Assembly: GCF_028476545.1 (NCBI RefSeq) | Contig: NW_026731674.1 | Location: forward strand, 162,501-226,500 | From: Physella acuta | Lineage: Eukaryota; Mollusca; Gastropoda; Physidae | Reading direction: 5' to 3' | DNA length: 64,000 nt | In this document: positions 1 to 13,275 of the stretch, one piece after another | Position numbering within the stretch: position 1 is the stretch's first letter | Layout of the letters: each line of letters begins with the position of its first letter | Translations under genes and position numbers: made by a program | Notes under the pieces: model-generated | What the model was told of the DNA's origin: nothing | Database searches by the model: none | What the model saw: only the letters and a program-made list of their open reading frames with translations

Positions 1-27
1 TAGAAGAAAAGAGTGTTGCTTCATGGG

Positions 28-151
<124 letters not shown>

Positions 152-280
152 ATGAAAGTATGTCTGTGTGTTTGTCTTCTATGCATTACTACACTTCATC
201 TGATTGCCTGTGAAGGTTTCTACAGTAAAAAGTCAATTAATTTTGGGTGTAACGTGTCCTGTCAAAGAGTGAAGTTTGAT

Positions 281-1365
281 GTTCAAGTCATAATGTGATG
301 ATCAAGTCATAATGTGATGATCAAGTCATAATGTGATGGTCAAGTCATAATGTGATGTTCAAGTCATAATGTGATGATCAAGTCATAATGTGATGATCAA
401 GTCATAATGTGATGATCAAGTCATAATGTGATGATCAAGTCATAATGTGATGATCAAGTCATAATGTGATGATCAAGTCATAATGTGATGATCAAGTCAT
501 AATGTGATGATCAAGTCATATGTGATGTTCACAAGCCATATGTGATGTTCACAAGCCATATGTGATGTTCACAAGCCATATGTGATGTTCACAAGCCATA
601 TGTGATGTTCACAAGCCATATGTGATGTTCACAAGCCATATGTGATGTTCACAAGCCATATGTGATGTTCACAAGCCATATGTGATGTTCACAAGCCATA
701 TGTGATGTTCACAAGCCATATGTGATGTTCACAAGCCATATGTGATGTTCACAAGCCATATGTGATGTTCACAAGCCATATGTGATGTTCACAAGCCATA
801 TGTGATGTTCACAAGCCATATGTGATGTTCACAAGCCATATGTGATGTTCACAAGCCATATGTGATGTTCACAAGCCATATGTGATGTTCACAAGCCATA
901 TGTGATGTTCACAAGCCATATGTGATGTTCACAAGCCATATGTGATGTTCACAAGCCATATGTGATGTTCACAAGCCATATGTGATGTTCACAAGCCATA
1001 TGTGATGTTCACAAGCCATATGTGTTGTTCACAAGCCATATGTGATGTTCACAAGCCATATGTGATGTTCACAAGCCATATGTGATGTTCACAAGCCATA
1101 TGTGATGTTCACAAGCCATATGTGATGTTCACAAGCCATATGTGATGTTCACAAGCCATATGTGATGTTCACAAGCCATATGTGATGTTCACAAGCCATA
1201 TGTGATGTTCACAAGCCATATGTGATGTTCACAAGCCATATGTGATGTTCACAAGCCATATGTGATGTTCACAAGCCATATGTGATGTTCACAAGCCATA
1301 TGTGATGTTCACAAGCCATATGTGATGTTCACAAGCCATATGTGATGTTCACAAGCCATATGTGA
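281..1365. repeat. Two related minisatellites, 19 bp then 20 bp
   Basis: 281-520 holds about 12 copies of a 19-bp unit (aagtcataatgtgatgatc). At 521 it switches to a 20-bp unit (acaagccatatgtgatgttc), about 42 copies and nearly identical throughout; I noticed one A-to-T change near 1025. The units share atgtgatg and AAG-CATA, so the second looks derived from the first. Confidence 0.95.
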
Positions 1366-1901
1366 GAGCACCATGGGTGTGTACAGAACAATGGGGACTG
1401 AAGCAACTTTCTAGGACTGGCATTCGCAGATCTGCTGTTGGTGGCGTCTATAGAACAATACCTTAGGTTTAAGTACAAGTTTGTGGGGGTCTATTGAACA
1501 ATACCTTAAGTTTAAGTACAAGTTAAGTTTGTGGGGTCTATAGAAGAGAAAGAATGCTTTTCTTGGCATTTATCTTCATCATAGCTAATCCAAACTCTAA
1601 TCTGAGCTACTGTATATTATAGTACTTGAGTTATTAAAATTATTAAAAGTTATTAAGGGAATGGGAAAGGGTTAAGTATAAGAATGTGGGGTAGGTTTAA
1701 AAAGAATTCAAATAATGTATACTATTATGACTCTAATAATTTGAGTGTCTCTACCGGGCAGATTTGGTCTGCCCAGAACACCCATGTGTTGGGTCTACTG
1801 TTGCTAAAAATACTTTTTCTCACTACATAGAAATAGAACAACTCATATGTATTTTATTGGTTTCCTTCCTTACATTATAGGAAATCATGATGTTTTTCTT
1901 A
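1366..1901. other. AT-rich DNA, no gene seen
   Basis: No recognisable gene. A short imperfect duplication of aacaataccttagg plus following bases lies at about 1457-1530. Confidence 0.6.
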
Positions 1902-2182
1902 AGTTCTATTATAAAATACTACATTATAGTATTTAGGAAATGATGAATGTATGAGATGTTTGAGGAGTTCTATTATAAAATACTACATTATAGTATATAG
2001 GAAATGATGAATGTATGAGATGTTTGAGGAGTTCTATTATAAAATACTACATTATAGTATTTAGGAAATGATGAATGTATGAGATGTTTGAGGAGTTCTA
2101 TTATAAAAAATACTACATTATAGTATTTAGGAAATGATGAATGTATGAGATGTTTGAGGAGTTCTATTATAAAATACTACAC
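1902..2182. repeat. 64-bp tandem repeat, about 4.5 copies
   Basis: The segment starting agttctattataaaatac recurs at about 1902, 1966, 2030, 2094 and 2160. Spacing is 64 bp, with the last 66 bp because of two extra A residues. Confidence 0.9.
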
Positions 2183-2419
2183 ACATTCTTGCAATCTGGA
2201 GACCAAGTTCTTGAGCTGCCGTTGTAGTAAACTGTAGATAACTTTTAAGAACGGCACTGTCATGCCCTTTCATTTCCAATCTTATCTGTCTGTAGAGTTG
2301 ATCCTTGGCAGAGAACAAGAGAACAAGGGATTCAACACAATTTCTACCAACAAACTTCAGTTGCGCTGAACGCTACACATAGATGAGATAACAAGGAGGA
2401 CCAAGCTTACAGATAAACA
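2183..2419. other. Short unique segment
   Basis: Non-repetitive spacer with a small minus-strand open frame (2127-2318, 63 codons) that I do not recognise and that runs into the flanking repeat. Not called as a gene. Confidence 0.5.
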
Positions 2420-3316
2420 TGAGATGAACCTCCCCACAGATGAGATGAACCTACCCACAGATGAGATGAACCTACCCACAGATGAGATGAACCTACCCAC
2501 AGATGAGATGAACCTACCCACAGATGAGATGAACCTCCCCACAGATGAGATGAACCTACCCACAGATGAGATGAACCTACCCACAGATGAGATGAACCTA
2601 CCCACAGATGAGATGAACCTCCCCACAGATGAGATGAACCTACCCACAGATGAGATGAACCTCCCCACAGATGAGATGAACCTCCCCACAGATGAGATGA
2701 ACCTACCCACAGATGAGATGAACCTACCCACAGATGAGATGAACCTCCCCACAGATGAGATGAACCTACCCACAGATGAGATGAACCTCCCCACAGATGA
2801 GATGAACCTCCCCACAGATGAGATGAACCACCCCACAGATGAGATGAACCTACCCACAGATGAGATGAACCTACCCACAGATGAGATGAACCTACCCACA
2901 GATGAGATGAACCTACCCACAGATGAGATGAACCTACCCACAGATGAGATGAACCTCCCCACAGATGAGATGAACCTACCCACAGATGAGATGAACCTAC
3001 CCAGAGATGAGATGAACCACCCCACAGATGAGATGAACCTCCCCACAGATGAGATGAACCTCCCCACAGATGAGATGAACCTACCCACAGATGAGATGAA
3101 CCTACCCACAGATGAGATGAACCTACCCACAGATGAGATGAACCTACCCACAGATGAGATGAACCTACCCACAGATGAGATGAACCTACCCACAGATGAG
3201 ATGAACCTCCCCACAGATGAGATGAACCTACCCACAGATGAGATGAACCTCCCCACAGATGAGATGAACCTACCCACAGATGAGATGAACCTACCCACAG
3301 ATGAGATGAACCTACC
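2420..3316. repeat. 21-bp minisatellite, about 43 copies
   Basis: Unit atgagatgaacctacccaca plus g. The length is a multiple of three, so open frames persist on both strands (MNLPTDE on +). A C/A variant in the middle of the unit is scattered through the array. Nothing supports coding use. Confidence 0.95.
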
Positions 3317-3422
3317 TTTATTGATGCTGGGGTAAAGAATCTGACAGGTTGCAAGCACCGAATAGGCTGAAGAAAATAAATTGAAAATTTTTTCCTACAA
3401 CAACTTGGTGCACCAGGTCTAG

Positions 3423-3556
3423 CACAACACTTGCAAGTCATGGAATACAATCAATTTCTCAAACAATAATGGGCTTCTTAGTGTTTTAACACAACACTTG
3501 CAAGTCATGGAATACAATCAATTTCTCAAATAATAATGGGCTTCTTAGTTAACCAA
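3423..3556. repeat. 67-bp tandem duplication
   Basis: Two copies of a segment beginning cacaacacttgcaagtcatg, at 3423 and 3490, with near identity. Confidence 0.9.
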
Positions 3557-6340
3557 ACAACATACAGGCACTAACCAAACAACATACAGACACTAACCAA
3601 ACAACATACAGACACTAACCAAACAACATACAGGCACTAACCAAACAACATACAGACACTAACCAAACATACAGACACTAACCAAACAACATACAGACAC
3701 TAACCAAACAACATACAAACACTAAATACACATACAGACACTAATCAAACAACATACAGACACTTACCAAACAACATACAAACACTAACCAAACAACATA
3801 CAGACACTAACCAAACAACATACAGACACTAACCAAACAACATACAGACACTAACCAAACAACATACAAACACTAACCAAACATACAGACACTAACCAAA
3901 CAACATACAGACACTAACCAAACATACAGATACTAACCAAACAACATACAGACACTAACCAAACAACATACAAACACTAACCAAACAACATACAGACACT
4001 AACCAAACAACATACAGACACTAACCAAACAACATACAGACACTAACCAAACAACATACAGACACTTACCAAACATACAGACACTAACCAAACATACAGA
4101 CACTAACCAAACATACAGACACTAACCAAACAACATATAGACACTAACCAAACATACAGACACTAACCAAACAACATATAAACACTAACCAAACATACAG
4201 ACACTAACCAAACAACATACAGACACTAACCAAACAACATACAGACACTAACCAAACATACAGACACTAACCAAACAACATACAGACACTAACCAAACAA
4301 CATACAGACACTAACCAAACAACATACAGACACTAACCAAACAACATACAGACACTAACCAAACAACATACAAACACTAACCAAACAACATACAGACACT
4401 AACCAAACAACATACAGACACTAACCAAACAACATACAGACACTAACCAAACAACATACAGACACTAACCAAACAACATACAGACACTAACCAAACAACA
4501 TACAGACACTAACCAAACAACATACAGACACTAACCAAACAACATACAGACACTAACCAAACATACAGACACTAACCAAACAACATACAGACACTAACCA
4601 AACATACAGACACTAACCAAACAACATACAGACACTAACCAAACAACATACAGACACTAACCAAACATACAGACACTAACCAAACAACATACAGACACTA
4701 ACCAAACATACAGACACTATCCAAACAACATACAGACACTAACCAAACATACAGACACTAACCAAACAACATACAGACACTAACCAAACATACAGACACT
4801 AACCAAACATACAGACACTAACCAAACATACAGACACTAACCAAACAACATACAGACACTAACCAAACAACATACAGACACTAACCAAACATACAGACAC
4901 TAACCAAACATACAGACACTAACCAAACATACAGACACTAACCAAACAACATACAGACACTAACCAAACAACATACAGACACTAACCAAACAACATACAG
5001 ACACTAACCAAACAACATACAGACACTAACCAAACATACAGACACTAACCAAACAACATACAGACACTAACCAAACAACATACAGACACTAACCAAACAA
5101 CATACAGACACTAACCAAACAACATATAGGTGCTAACCAAACAACATACAGACACTAACCAAACAACATACAGACACTAACCAAACATACAGACACTAAC
5201 CAAACAACATACAGACACTAACCAAACAACATACAAACACTAAATACACATACAGACACTAACCAAACAACATACAGACACTAACCAAACAACATACAGA
5301 CACTAACCAAACAACATACAGACACTAACCAAACATACAGACACTAACCAAACAACATACAGACACTAACCAAACATACAGACACTAACCAAACAACATA
5401 CAGACACTAACCAAACAACATATAGGTGCTAACCAAACAACATACAGACACTAACCAAACAACATACAGACACTAACCAAACATACAGACACTAACCAAA
5501 CAACATACAGACACTAACCAAACAACATACAAACACTAAATACACATACAGACACTAACCAAACAACATACAAACACTAACCAAACAACATACAGACACT
5601 AACCAAACAACATACAGACACTAACCAAACAACATATAGACACTAACCAAACAACATACAGACACTAACCAAACAACATACAGACACTAACCAAACAACA
5701 TACAGACACTAACCAAACAACATACAAACACTAACCAAACAACATACAAACACTAACCAAACATACAGACACTAACCAAACAACATACAGACACTAACCA
5801 AACAACATACAGACACTAACCAAACAACATACAGACACTAACCAAACAACATACAGACACTAACCAAACAACATACAGACAATAACCAAACATACAGACA
5901 CTAATCAAACAACATACAGACACTTACCAAACAACATACAGACACTAACCAAACAACATACAAACACTAACCAAACAACATACAGACACTAACCAAACAT
6001 ACAGACACTAATCAAACAACATACAGACACTTACCAAACAACATACAGACACTAACCAAACAACATACAGACACTAACCAAACAACATACAGACACTAAC
6101 CAAACAACATACAGACACTAACCAAACATCATACAGACACTAACCAAACAACATACAAACACTAAATACACATACAGACACTAACCAAACAACATACAGA
6201 CACTAACCAAACAACATACAGACACTAACCAAACAACATATAGACACTAACCAAACAACATACAGACACTAACCAAACAACATACAGACACTAACCAAAC
6301 AACATACAGACACTAACCAAACAACATATAGGCGCTAACC
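3549..6340. repeat. 22/19-bp minisatellite, about 2.8 kb
   Basis: Unit cactaaccaaacaacatacaga (22 bp when complete) interspersed with a 19-bp form lacking three bases. Rare variant units such as aacatataggtgctaacc (near 5125 and 5420) and aacactaaatacacata (near 3718, 5236, 5532, 6160) show that blocks of about 296 bp were duplicated. Confidence 0.95.
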
Positions 6341-7429
6341 CAAACCCAAAAGGCACTTTACTTTGAGTTTTGGGCTTTTAGTACTTTAAGGCATTTTTTA
6401 AATTTTAATGTTAACTTTACAATTTGGCTATTTTGAATAGTCTTTATTTTGGTAGTCTTATAGAATATAGACAGTTAAAAGTGACCTATAAAAAAATACC
6501 AGCCTATTGAAGTATTAAAGTATTAATAAAAATAAAGTTACAAAATTATAAACATTCATTGTAACATACATTCATAGATAAAACCAACAAAAAAGAAGTT
6601 AATCACAGTGTGTTCAACACAAAAGATCTATTACACAATGTGGATCTTACTTTCATCTAAAAGATACCCTTTAAAAATCAAGATTCCATCATATTTGAAA
6701 TCAGCCTTTTATGTATAAGGAATGCTGATCACGAGAGGGCCTAAACCATATCGCAAAGCAATGACAATAACAGGGAACCATTTTACTTTTAACCCCTTAA
6801 TGTCTGAATTATGTTCCAAGCGTGTAAAAAATTGTTTGTGCTGATTTTCTCTCATCATACTGACATAAAATTTGAGGTATATTGTTGTTTTTAAATTTGG
6901 ACTTATTTTTTATGATAATTACGGTATGTGGCGAAAACGCGACATCAGGCACTAATGGACCAAACAGTAATTTAATTTTTTTTAGTCCGGGTCATTTTAC
7001 TATTTTTACTGACACGTGTTTCTCTAAATATCCACGCACAAACAATAGAATATGATAAACTAAACATGCTGACATGCAAGGAGATGTAGAATCACTTGCA
7101 AATTTCATGTAAACTATACTTTTTAGCTCAGGCATAGAGTTACATAACTCTGCTGCACCTGCTCACTGACTAACTCTTATGAATGGGTAATTTGAAGTTT
7201 TGCTGTCGTGGTTCTACTACACTACAGTAACACACTACATATGAAACGACTTCCTCCAATGTGTAGAGCCTTAGTTGTCCCCAGTTATGTCATTTTCGTG
7301 AACTCTTATTCAAGGTCAACTAATAAAGACGCATATTTCACATTTGACCTATATTTGCTATACACACATAGCACATGAACAAATACTGTCCTAAATAACA
7401 GTGTTCAGCCATTGTATATTCGTCCATGC

Positions 7430-7850
7430 TTAATGCAGCTGCTATGGGTACTTCGTGTCACTGCTGTGGGTACTCAGTGCCACCGGTGTGGGTACTCACT
7501 GCTATTGTTGATGGTACCCTATGTTTCAGATTCATGCTACGGCTATTGTGCTAGACTGATTCTGCTATTGATTACCAATGACAGTGCTGTAGCTACATAT
7601 TGCCACTGGTATGGGTACTCAGTGCTGAAGGTGTGGGTACTCAGTGTCACTGCTGTGGGTACTCAGCACTGGCGCTGTTGGTAATCGATAACGTTGATGT
7701 GGGTACTCAGTCTTAGCAGTGGGTACTCAGTATCACTGCTGTGAGTGCTTAGTGCTCAAACTGTGGTTGCTCAGTGTCACTGATGTTGGTACTCAGTGCT
7801 GAAGATGTGGGTACTCAATAACACTGCTGTCTGTACTAAATGCCAGTATA
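7430..7850. repeat. Degenerate minisatellite
   Basis: Diverged copies of a unit like ctgtgggtactcagtg, with tcac or ctga between, spaced by about 20-25 bp. Much more eroded than the other arrays here, so probably old. The plus-strand open frame across it is a by-product. Confidence 0.75.
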
Positions 7851-8235
7851 ATGCCACTAATGTGGCTATTCAATAGCACTGCAATGTGTATGTTTGTCAG
7901 TACTCAACCTTACTGTATTTATTACGAGGTGTAGGTCTATGCTCAGTGTTATTATTGTCAGGGTCACTGTGAAGACATTTCTTTGGTGGTATCCAGGATA
8001 GTGGTCCACCACCTCACTTCCTGTTGTCTATTTATTTTTTTATGTTCTCCTAATATTTTACAATACTATTTCAAAGCTAAATTCGTTATATTGGACCCAG
8101 CAACATGATCACATTATTCAAGCATCGCTCTCTCTCCATATGCCAATGTCAGTGAAACAGGTGAACTCTACTTCACCTACCACATGGACCATAACGTTCT
8201 AAAGTGCACTTTTATATATAGGTGAAGACTACATT

Positions 8236-8293
8236 GTAAATCCTTTACTTATTTATAATCAAACGTAAATCCTTTACTTATTTATAATCAAAC
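8236..8293. repeat. 29-bp tandem duplication
   Basis: Two identical copies of the 29-bp segment beginning gtaaatcctttacttatt. Confidence 0.9.
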
Positions 8294-8636
8294 TTGAATG
8301 AATGACAGCTTGGCGATGCATCGTATTTCGTTATACCTGCTTGGCAAAAGATGTTCCATTATATGTCTTATTGCTGGATGTCGCGAAAACGCGACAAACT
8401 GTAATTAGCAGATAACTTCCAAAATTATTCTCAAATGTGATTTATATTGTTTATATACATAAAAGAGTGAATAATAAAGCTATTAGTATTTTTTGTAGCA
8501 AAAACAGATCGCCTATTTAGTAAAAATAATTAATGTAAGTAGGCTGAATTCACAAAGTCAAAAAAATTACGATGCGCGTGAGTCAATAGAGTGTGACGTC
8601 ATAAATTTCGACTTGACAACGTGGCCGTTGGTACCG

Positions 8637-9340
8637 ATACAACCGTCTGGATGTAACCAATACACAACGACCGTCTGGATGTAAGCAATACACAACGACC
8701 GTCTGGATGTAACCAATACACAACGACCGTCTGGATGTAACCAATACACAACGACCGTCTGGATGTAACCAATACACAATGACCGTCTGGATGTGCCCAA
8801 TACACAACGACCGTCTGGATGTAACCAATACACAACGACCGTCTGGATGTAACCAATACACAACGACCGTCTGGATGTGCCCAATACACAACGACCGTCT
8901 GGATGTAACCAATACACAACGACCGTCTGGATGTAACCAATACACAACGACCGTCTGGATGTAACCAATACACAACGACCGTCTGGATGTAACCAATACA
9001 CAATGACCGTCTGGATGTAACCAATACACAATGACCGTCTGGATGTGCCCAATACACAACGACCGTCTGGATGTAACCAATACACAACGACCGTCTGGAT
9101 GTAACCAATACACAACGACCGTCTGGATGTAACCAATACACAACGACCGTCTGGATGTAACCAATACACAACGACCGTCTGGATGTAACCAATACACAAC
9201 GACCGTCTGGATGTAACCAATACACAATGACCGTCTGGATGTAACCAATACACAACGACCGTCTGGATGTAACCAATACACAACGACCGTCTGGATGTAA
9301 CCAATACAACCGTCTGGATGTACCCAATACACAACGACCG
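8637..9340. repeat. 28-bp minisatellite, about 25 copies
   Basis: Unit of 28 bp made of aaccaatacacaacgaccg plus tctggatgt, with variants (gccc for aacc, atg for acg). All three minus-strand frames stay open through it, which is a by-product of the repeat. Confidence 0.95.
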
Positions 9341-9540
9341 GCAGCAGTAGGATAAATGTACCTATGCGCTAAATCGGTATGTCGCGAAAACGCGACTATC
9401 TGCGTTAAGAGGTTAAATGAATAGGTAGAACAAAGTGTCTATTCCCAGTCGCTGTATTAGGGCTATTCACAGTCATAACTGTTTTTGATAGATTTAATGT
9501 TAAAAACACCAAATTAAGTATGAAGTTGTGTGGAAATGTG

Positions 9541-9827
9541 GATGGCTGGTGTGCCGGGAGGTGCAGGTTCGAAACCATCAGTTGCCATAGCTTATGACAC
9601 TTAATTTATGCCCCCTATTTTCAAACCATCAGTTGCCATAGCTTATGACACTTAATTTATGCCCCCTATTTTCAAACCATCAGTTGCCATAGCTTATGAC
9701 ACTTAATTTATGCCCCCTATTTTCAAACCATCAGTTGCCATAGCTTATGACACTTAATTTATGCCCCCTATTTTCAAACCATCAGTTGCCATAGCTTATG
9801 ACACTTAATTTATGCCCCCTATTTTCA
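9541..9827. repeat. 51-bp tandem repeat, five copies, next to a tRNA-like B box
   Basis: From 9573 five near-identical 51-bp units begin aaaccatcagttgccatagc. Just before, aggttcgaaacc (about 9565) matches a polymerase III B box, suggesting that the array arose from the edge of a tRNA-derived fragment. Confidence 0.75.
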
Positions 9828-10582
9828 CATTTTTTCCCGTGTTCATGACAGGGTTTAACATTTTTTGAATCATTTGTGACGTCATTAATGGCAAATATGC
9901 AAAAAAAAAAAAAGACTTGGGATGGGAACTGTGACTTATAGCTGATTAAAAGTGACATCCTATTTGAATTTTAAACGGTAATTGACAGTTGAATAGCAAT
10001 AAGAACTACTAACTAAGCTGATGCATAATCTATATATATAGAATTCTCTTCATGGAGACCATAGAAAACCATAGAAAAAATGTTTACAATCGTAGAGCAG
10101 AGTTTAATGACAACTATTACGGGCAGATAATTTAGTTTGAAACGATTTTAAACTTAAGGGAGGTAACTAAGAGGAGGCTGCTTTCACGGAGGGGGGGGGG
10201 TAGGGTAAGTGTTGGGGGAAAGGGGGGGGGGGTTATCGTCCTTAACGACCTACTGATAGTGTTTTAAAGCAAATATTTTCAGTGGCAGCATTGGTACTGT
10301 CAAATTCATTCACAAATTATGAATTACTGAAAAGTGGAAAATAAAACAACTAAATAGCGGCGTATGATACGCAGCGGGTGGGCTCGTTGATATTATTTAT
10401 TTAAAAAAATACTAGATCTATTAATTAGACTTGTATAGATTTGATTAGCGTGCATAATGATAATTGTTCAGTACATCTACGACCAATGTAGCAGATATGA
10501 GCCTAAACGCTAAACTTAAACCAGAATATTTTTTTAATAAAAATATAACACAATAAAAACTAGCACTGCTCTCTTAATCTGT
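9828..10582. other. AT-rich DNA with G runs, no gene seen
   Basis: Contains an A run near 9900 and two long G runs around 10191-10200 and 10220-10231. I see no gene or clear mobile element. Confidence 0.6.
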
Positions 10583-12230
10583 ACCTCACTCCCCAGTCAC
10601 AAGAAATGTTTTTATTATTGTAAGATATTATTCCCACTCCCCAGTCACAAGAAATGTTTTTATTATTGTAAGATATTATTCCCACTCCCCAGTCACAAGA
10701 AATGATTTTATTATTGTAAGATATTATTCCCACTCCCCAGTCACAAGAAATGATTTTATTATTGTAAGATATTATTCCCACTCCCCAGTCACAAGAAATG
10801 ATTTTATTATTGTAAGATATTATTCCCACTCCCCAGTCACAAGAAATGTTTTTATTATTGTAAGATATTATTCCCACTCCCCAGTCACAAGAAATGTTTT
10901 TATTATTGTAAGATATTATTCCCACTCCCCAGTCACAAGAAATGTTTTTATTATTGTAAGATATTATTCCCACTCCCCAGTCACAAGAAATGTTTTTATT
11001 ATTGTAAGATATTATTCCCACTCCCCAGTCACAAGAAATGTTTTTATTATTGTAAGATATTATTCCCACTCCCCAGTCACAAGAAATGTTTTTATTATTG
11101 TAAGATATTATTCCCACTCCCCAGTCACAAGAAATGTTTTTATTATTGTAAGATATTATTCCCACTCCCCAGTCACAAGAAATGTTTTTATTATTGTAAG
11201 ATATTATTCCCACTCCCCAGTCACAAGAAATGTTTTTATTATTGTAAGATATTATTCCCACTCCCCAGTCACAAGAAATGATTTTATTATTGTAAGATAT
11301 TATTCCCACTCCCCAGTCACAAGAAATGATTTTATTATTGTAAGATATTATTCCCACTCCCCAGTCACAAGAAATGTTTTTATTATTGTAAGATATTATT
11401 CCCACTCCCCAGTCACAAGAAATGTTTTTATTATTGTAAGATATTATTCCCACTCCCCAGTCACAAGAAATGTTTTTATTATTGTAAGATATTATTCCCA
11501 CTCCCCAGTCACAAAAAATGTTTTTATTATTGTAAGATATTATTCCCACTCCCCAGTCACAAGAAATGTTTTTATTATTGTAAGATATTATTCCCACTCC
11601 CCAGTCACAAGAAATGTTTTTATTATTGTAAGATATTATTCCCACTCCCCAGTCACAAGAAATGTTTTTATTATTGTAAGATATTATTCCCACTCCCCAG
11701 TCACAAGAAATGTTTTTATTATTGTAAGATATTATTCCCACTCCCCAGTCACAAGAAATGTTTTTATTATTGTAAGATATTATTCCCACTCCCCAGTCAC
11801 AAGAAATGATTTTATTATTGTAAGATATTATTCCCACTCCCCAGTCACAAGAAATGATTTTATTATTGTAAGATATTATTCCCACTCCCCAGTCACAAGA
11901 AATGTTTTTATTATTGTAAGATATTATTCCCACTCCCCAGTCACAAGAAATGTTTTTATTATTGTAAGATATTATTCCCACTCCCCAGTCACAAGAAATG
12001 TTTTTATTATTGTAAGATATTATTCCCACTCCCCAGTCACAAGAAATGTTTTTATTATTGTAAGATATTATTCCCACTCCCCAGTCACAAGAAATGTTTT
12101 TATTATTGTAAGATATTATTCCCACTCCCCAGTCACAAGAAATGTTTTTATTATTGTAAGATATTATTCCCACTCCCCAGTCACAAGAAATGTTTTTATT
12201 ATTGTAAGATATTATTCCCACTCCCCAGTC
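10583..12230. repeat. 48-bp minisatellite, 34 copies, with higher-order period
   Basis: Unit of 48 bp containing cactccccagtcacaagaa followed by an AT-rich half. Unit length is 16 codons, so a 553-codon minus-strand frame is open, but nothing suggests translation. A T-to-A variant (atgatttt) marks groups of units 11 copies (528 bp) apart, for example at about 10799, 11327 and 11855. Confidence 0.95.
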
Positions 12231-12415
12231 AGAATGAAATGACAGCCGGCTGGGAATAGCCTTGGCATAGGTAGTAACGACCTTTTAAACTTAATTACCT
12301 TAAATTTAAACTTATAGGCCTAAATATGCAAAATCAAATCTCGTGAGCCTGGTATCAGAAAGTAATGGGAGATTTCGAGTGCCAACTCAGCCAATACTAA
12401 CAACCCTAGTAGAGA

Positions 12416-12478
12416 TCTAGTATACTTAAGTATACTGTAGTAGAGATCTAGTATACTTAAGTATACTGTAGTAGAGAT
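12416..12478. repeat. 31-bp tandem duplication with palindrome
   Basis: About two copies of a unit containing the perfect palindrome agtatacttaagtatact. Confidence 0.85.
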
Positions 12479-12506
12479 AGAATCTTTTTAATTATCTAGA
12501 TCTAGA

Positions 12507-13275
12507 ACATGGGTTCCCAAACTGGGAGTCGCGAAGGGCTTTCTGGTGGGTCGCAAACTGGTAGACTAAAAATTCAGTTTTACTAACATCACAGGAAATG
12601 AAATAGAGACAAACAATGCCTACTGTGCAAAGTTTTACTCAGCCATGAGTCTATGAAACCTTCAAAACTTAAATGTCATTTTGGAACAAGTCATTCAGAA
12701 CACACCAAAAAGATATGGAGTTCTTTCGTCATCATGAAGCTAGTTGCAAACATCGGAGACTTAATTGAACACAGCATTAGTGCAAGCATCAAATGAAGTC
12801 ACATTAGAAATTACCAAGCAAAAACAACACACTAGGAGAAAATCTCATCAAACCCTGTATGTTGAAGATGGAGAAATTCTTGGGGATTCCAGTGCAGTAA
12901 AGATGCATCAAATAGCTCTGTCTAATAATACAATTCAGCGGCTTATAGCAGACATATCCATACATGTTAAAGAACAAATTTTGAAAGAAATTAAGCTTTT
13001 CAAGTTGATGAATCAACAGACATTAGTTCGTGTTTGAAGTTGCCTTTCTTTGTGAGATATATTCATTCAGATGATAGCAAAGAAGAGTTGCTATTTGGGA
13101 AGATAGCATGGAGAAAATAAATAAGTTTTTTTTAAAAACTGGATGATTTAAATGAGAAAACTGCTGTGGGGTTTGTACAGATGGAGCGCCATCTGTGTTT
13201 GGATCAAAATTGGGCTTTCAGAAAAAAGTAAAACATTTAGCTCCCTAATCAAGGGGAATCCACTGCAGGTAGCTT
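12507..13275 (+). pseudogene. hAT-family transposase relic (ZBED/SCAND3-like)
   Basis: The left edge has ttcccaaactgggagtcgcg, like the terminal repeat of many hAT elements. Inside, in changing frames, are pieces of the transposase: MKPSKLKCHFGTSHSEH (end of a BED zinc finger, near 12650), then 12765-13037 with ALVQASNEVTLEITKQ, LGDSSAVKMHQIALSNNTIQ and ISIHVKEQILKEIKLF, then QLPFFVRYIHSDDSKEEL (after 13030) and DGAPSVFGSKLGFQKKVKHL (near 13190-13240). This order matches the hAT transposases related to vertebrate ZBED/SCAND3 proteins. There are several frame changes and stops, and the C-terminal half and right terminus are not found, so it is a 5' fragment of a dead DNA transposon. Confidence 0.85.

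Larger units (their letters stand above)
6793..9412. mobile_element. Candidate piggyBac-like non-autonomous element
   Basis: TTAA lies at 6789-6792 and 9413-9416. The inside ends begin CCCCTTAATG on the left and, reverse-complemented, CCTCTTAACG on the right, agreeing at most of the first ten positions. Each end also has a nearby cgcg hairpin motif (gcgaaaacgcgac at about 6932, gtcgcgaaaacgcgac at 9381), and a further copy lies at about 8380. No transposase frame is present. TTAA targets and CC-starting ends are typical of piggyBac. The ends are short, so this is a candidate. The element contains the arrays at 7430-7850 and 8637-9340. Confidence 0.5.

Noticed and set aside
281-1365. CRISPR-like regular repeats
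   Set aside because: Repeats are directly abutting with no unique spacers, and the DNA is eukaryotic.
2357-3450. Open frames of 300-350 codons on both strands (MNLPTDE and GRFISSV repeats)
   Set aside because: The 21-bp unit is a multiple of three without stops, so open frames are automatic. No sign of coding selection.
8567-9334. Three overlapping minus-strand frames of about 250 codons
   Set aside because: All three frames of the 28-bp array are open together, which is a repeat effect.
10560-12221. 553-codon minus-strand frame of a 16-residue repeat
   Set aside because: Direct product of a 48-bp unit. The only variable site is an Asn/Ile and one Ser/Phe change, with no functional motif.
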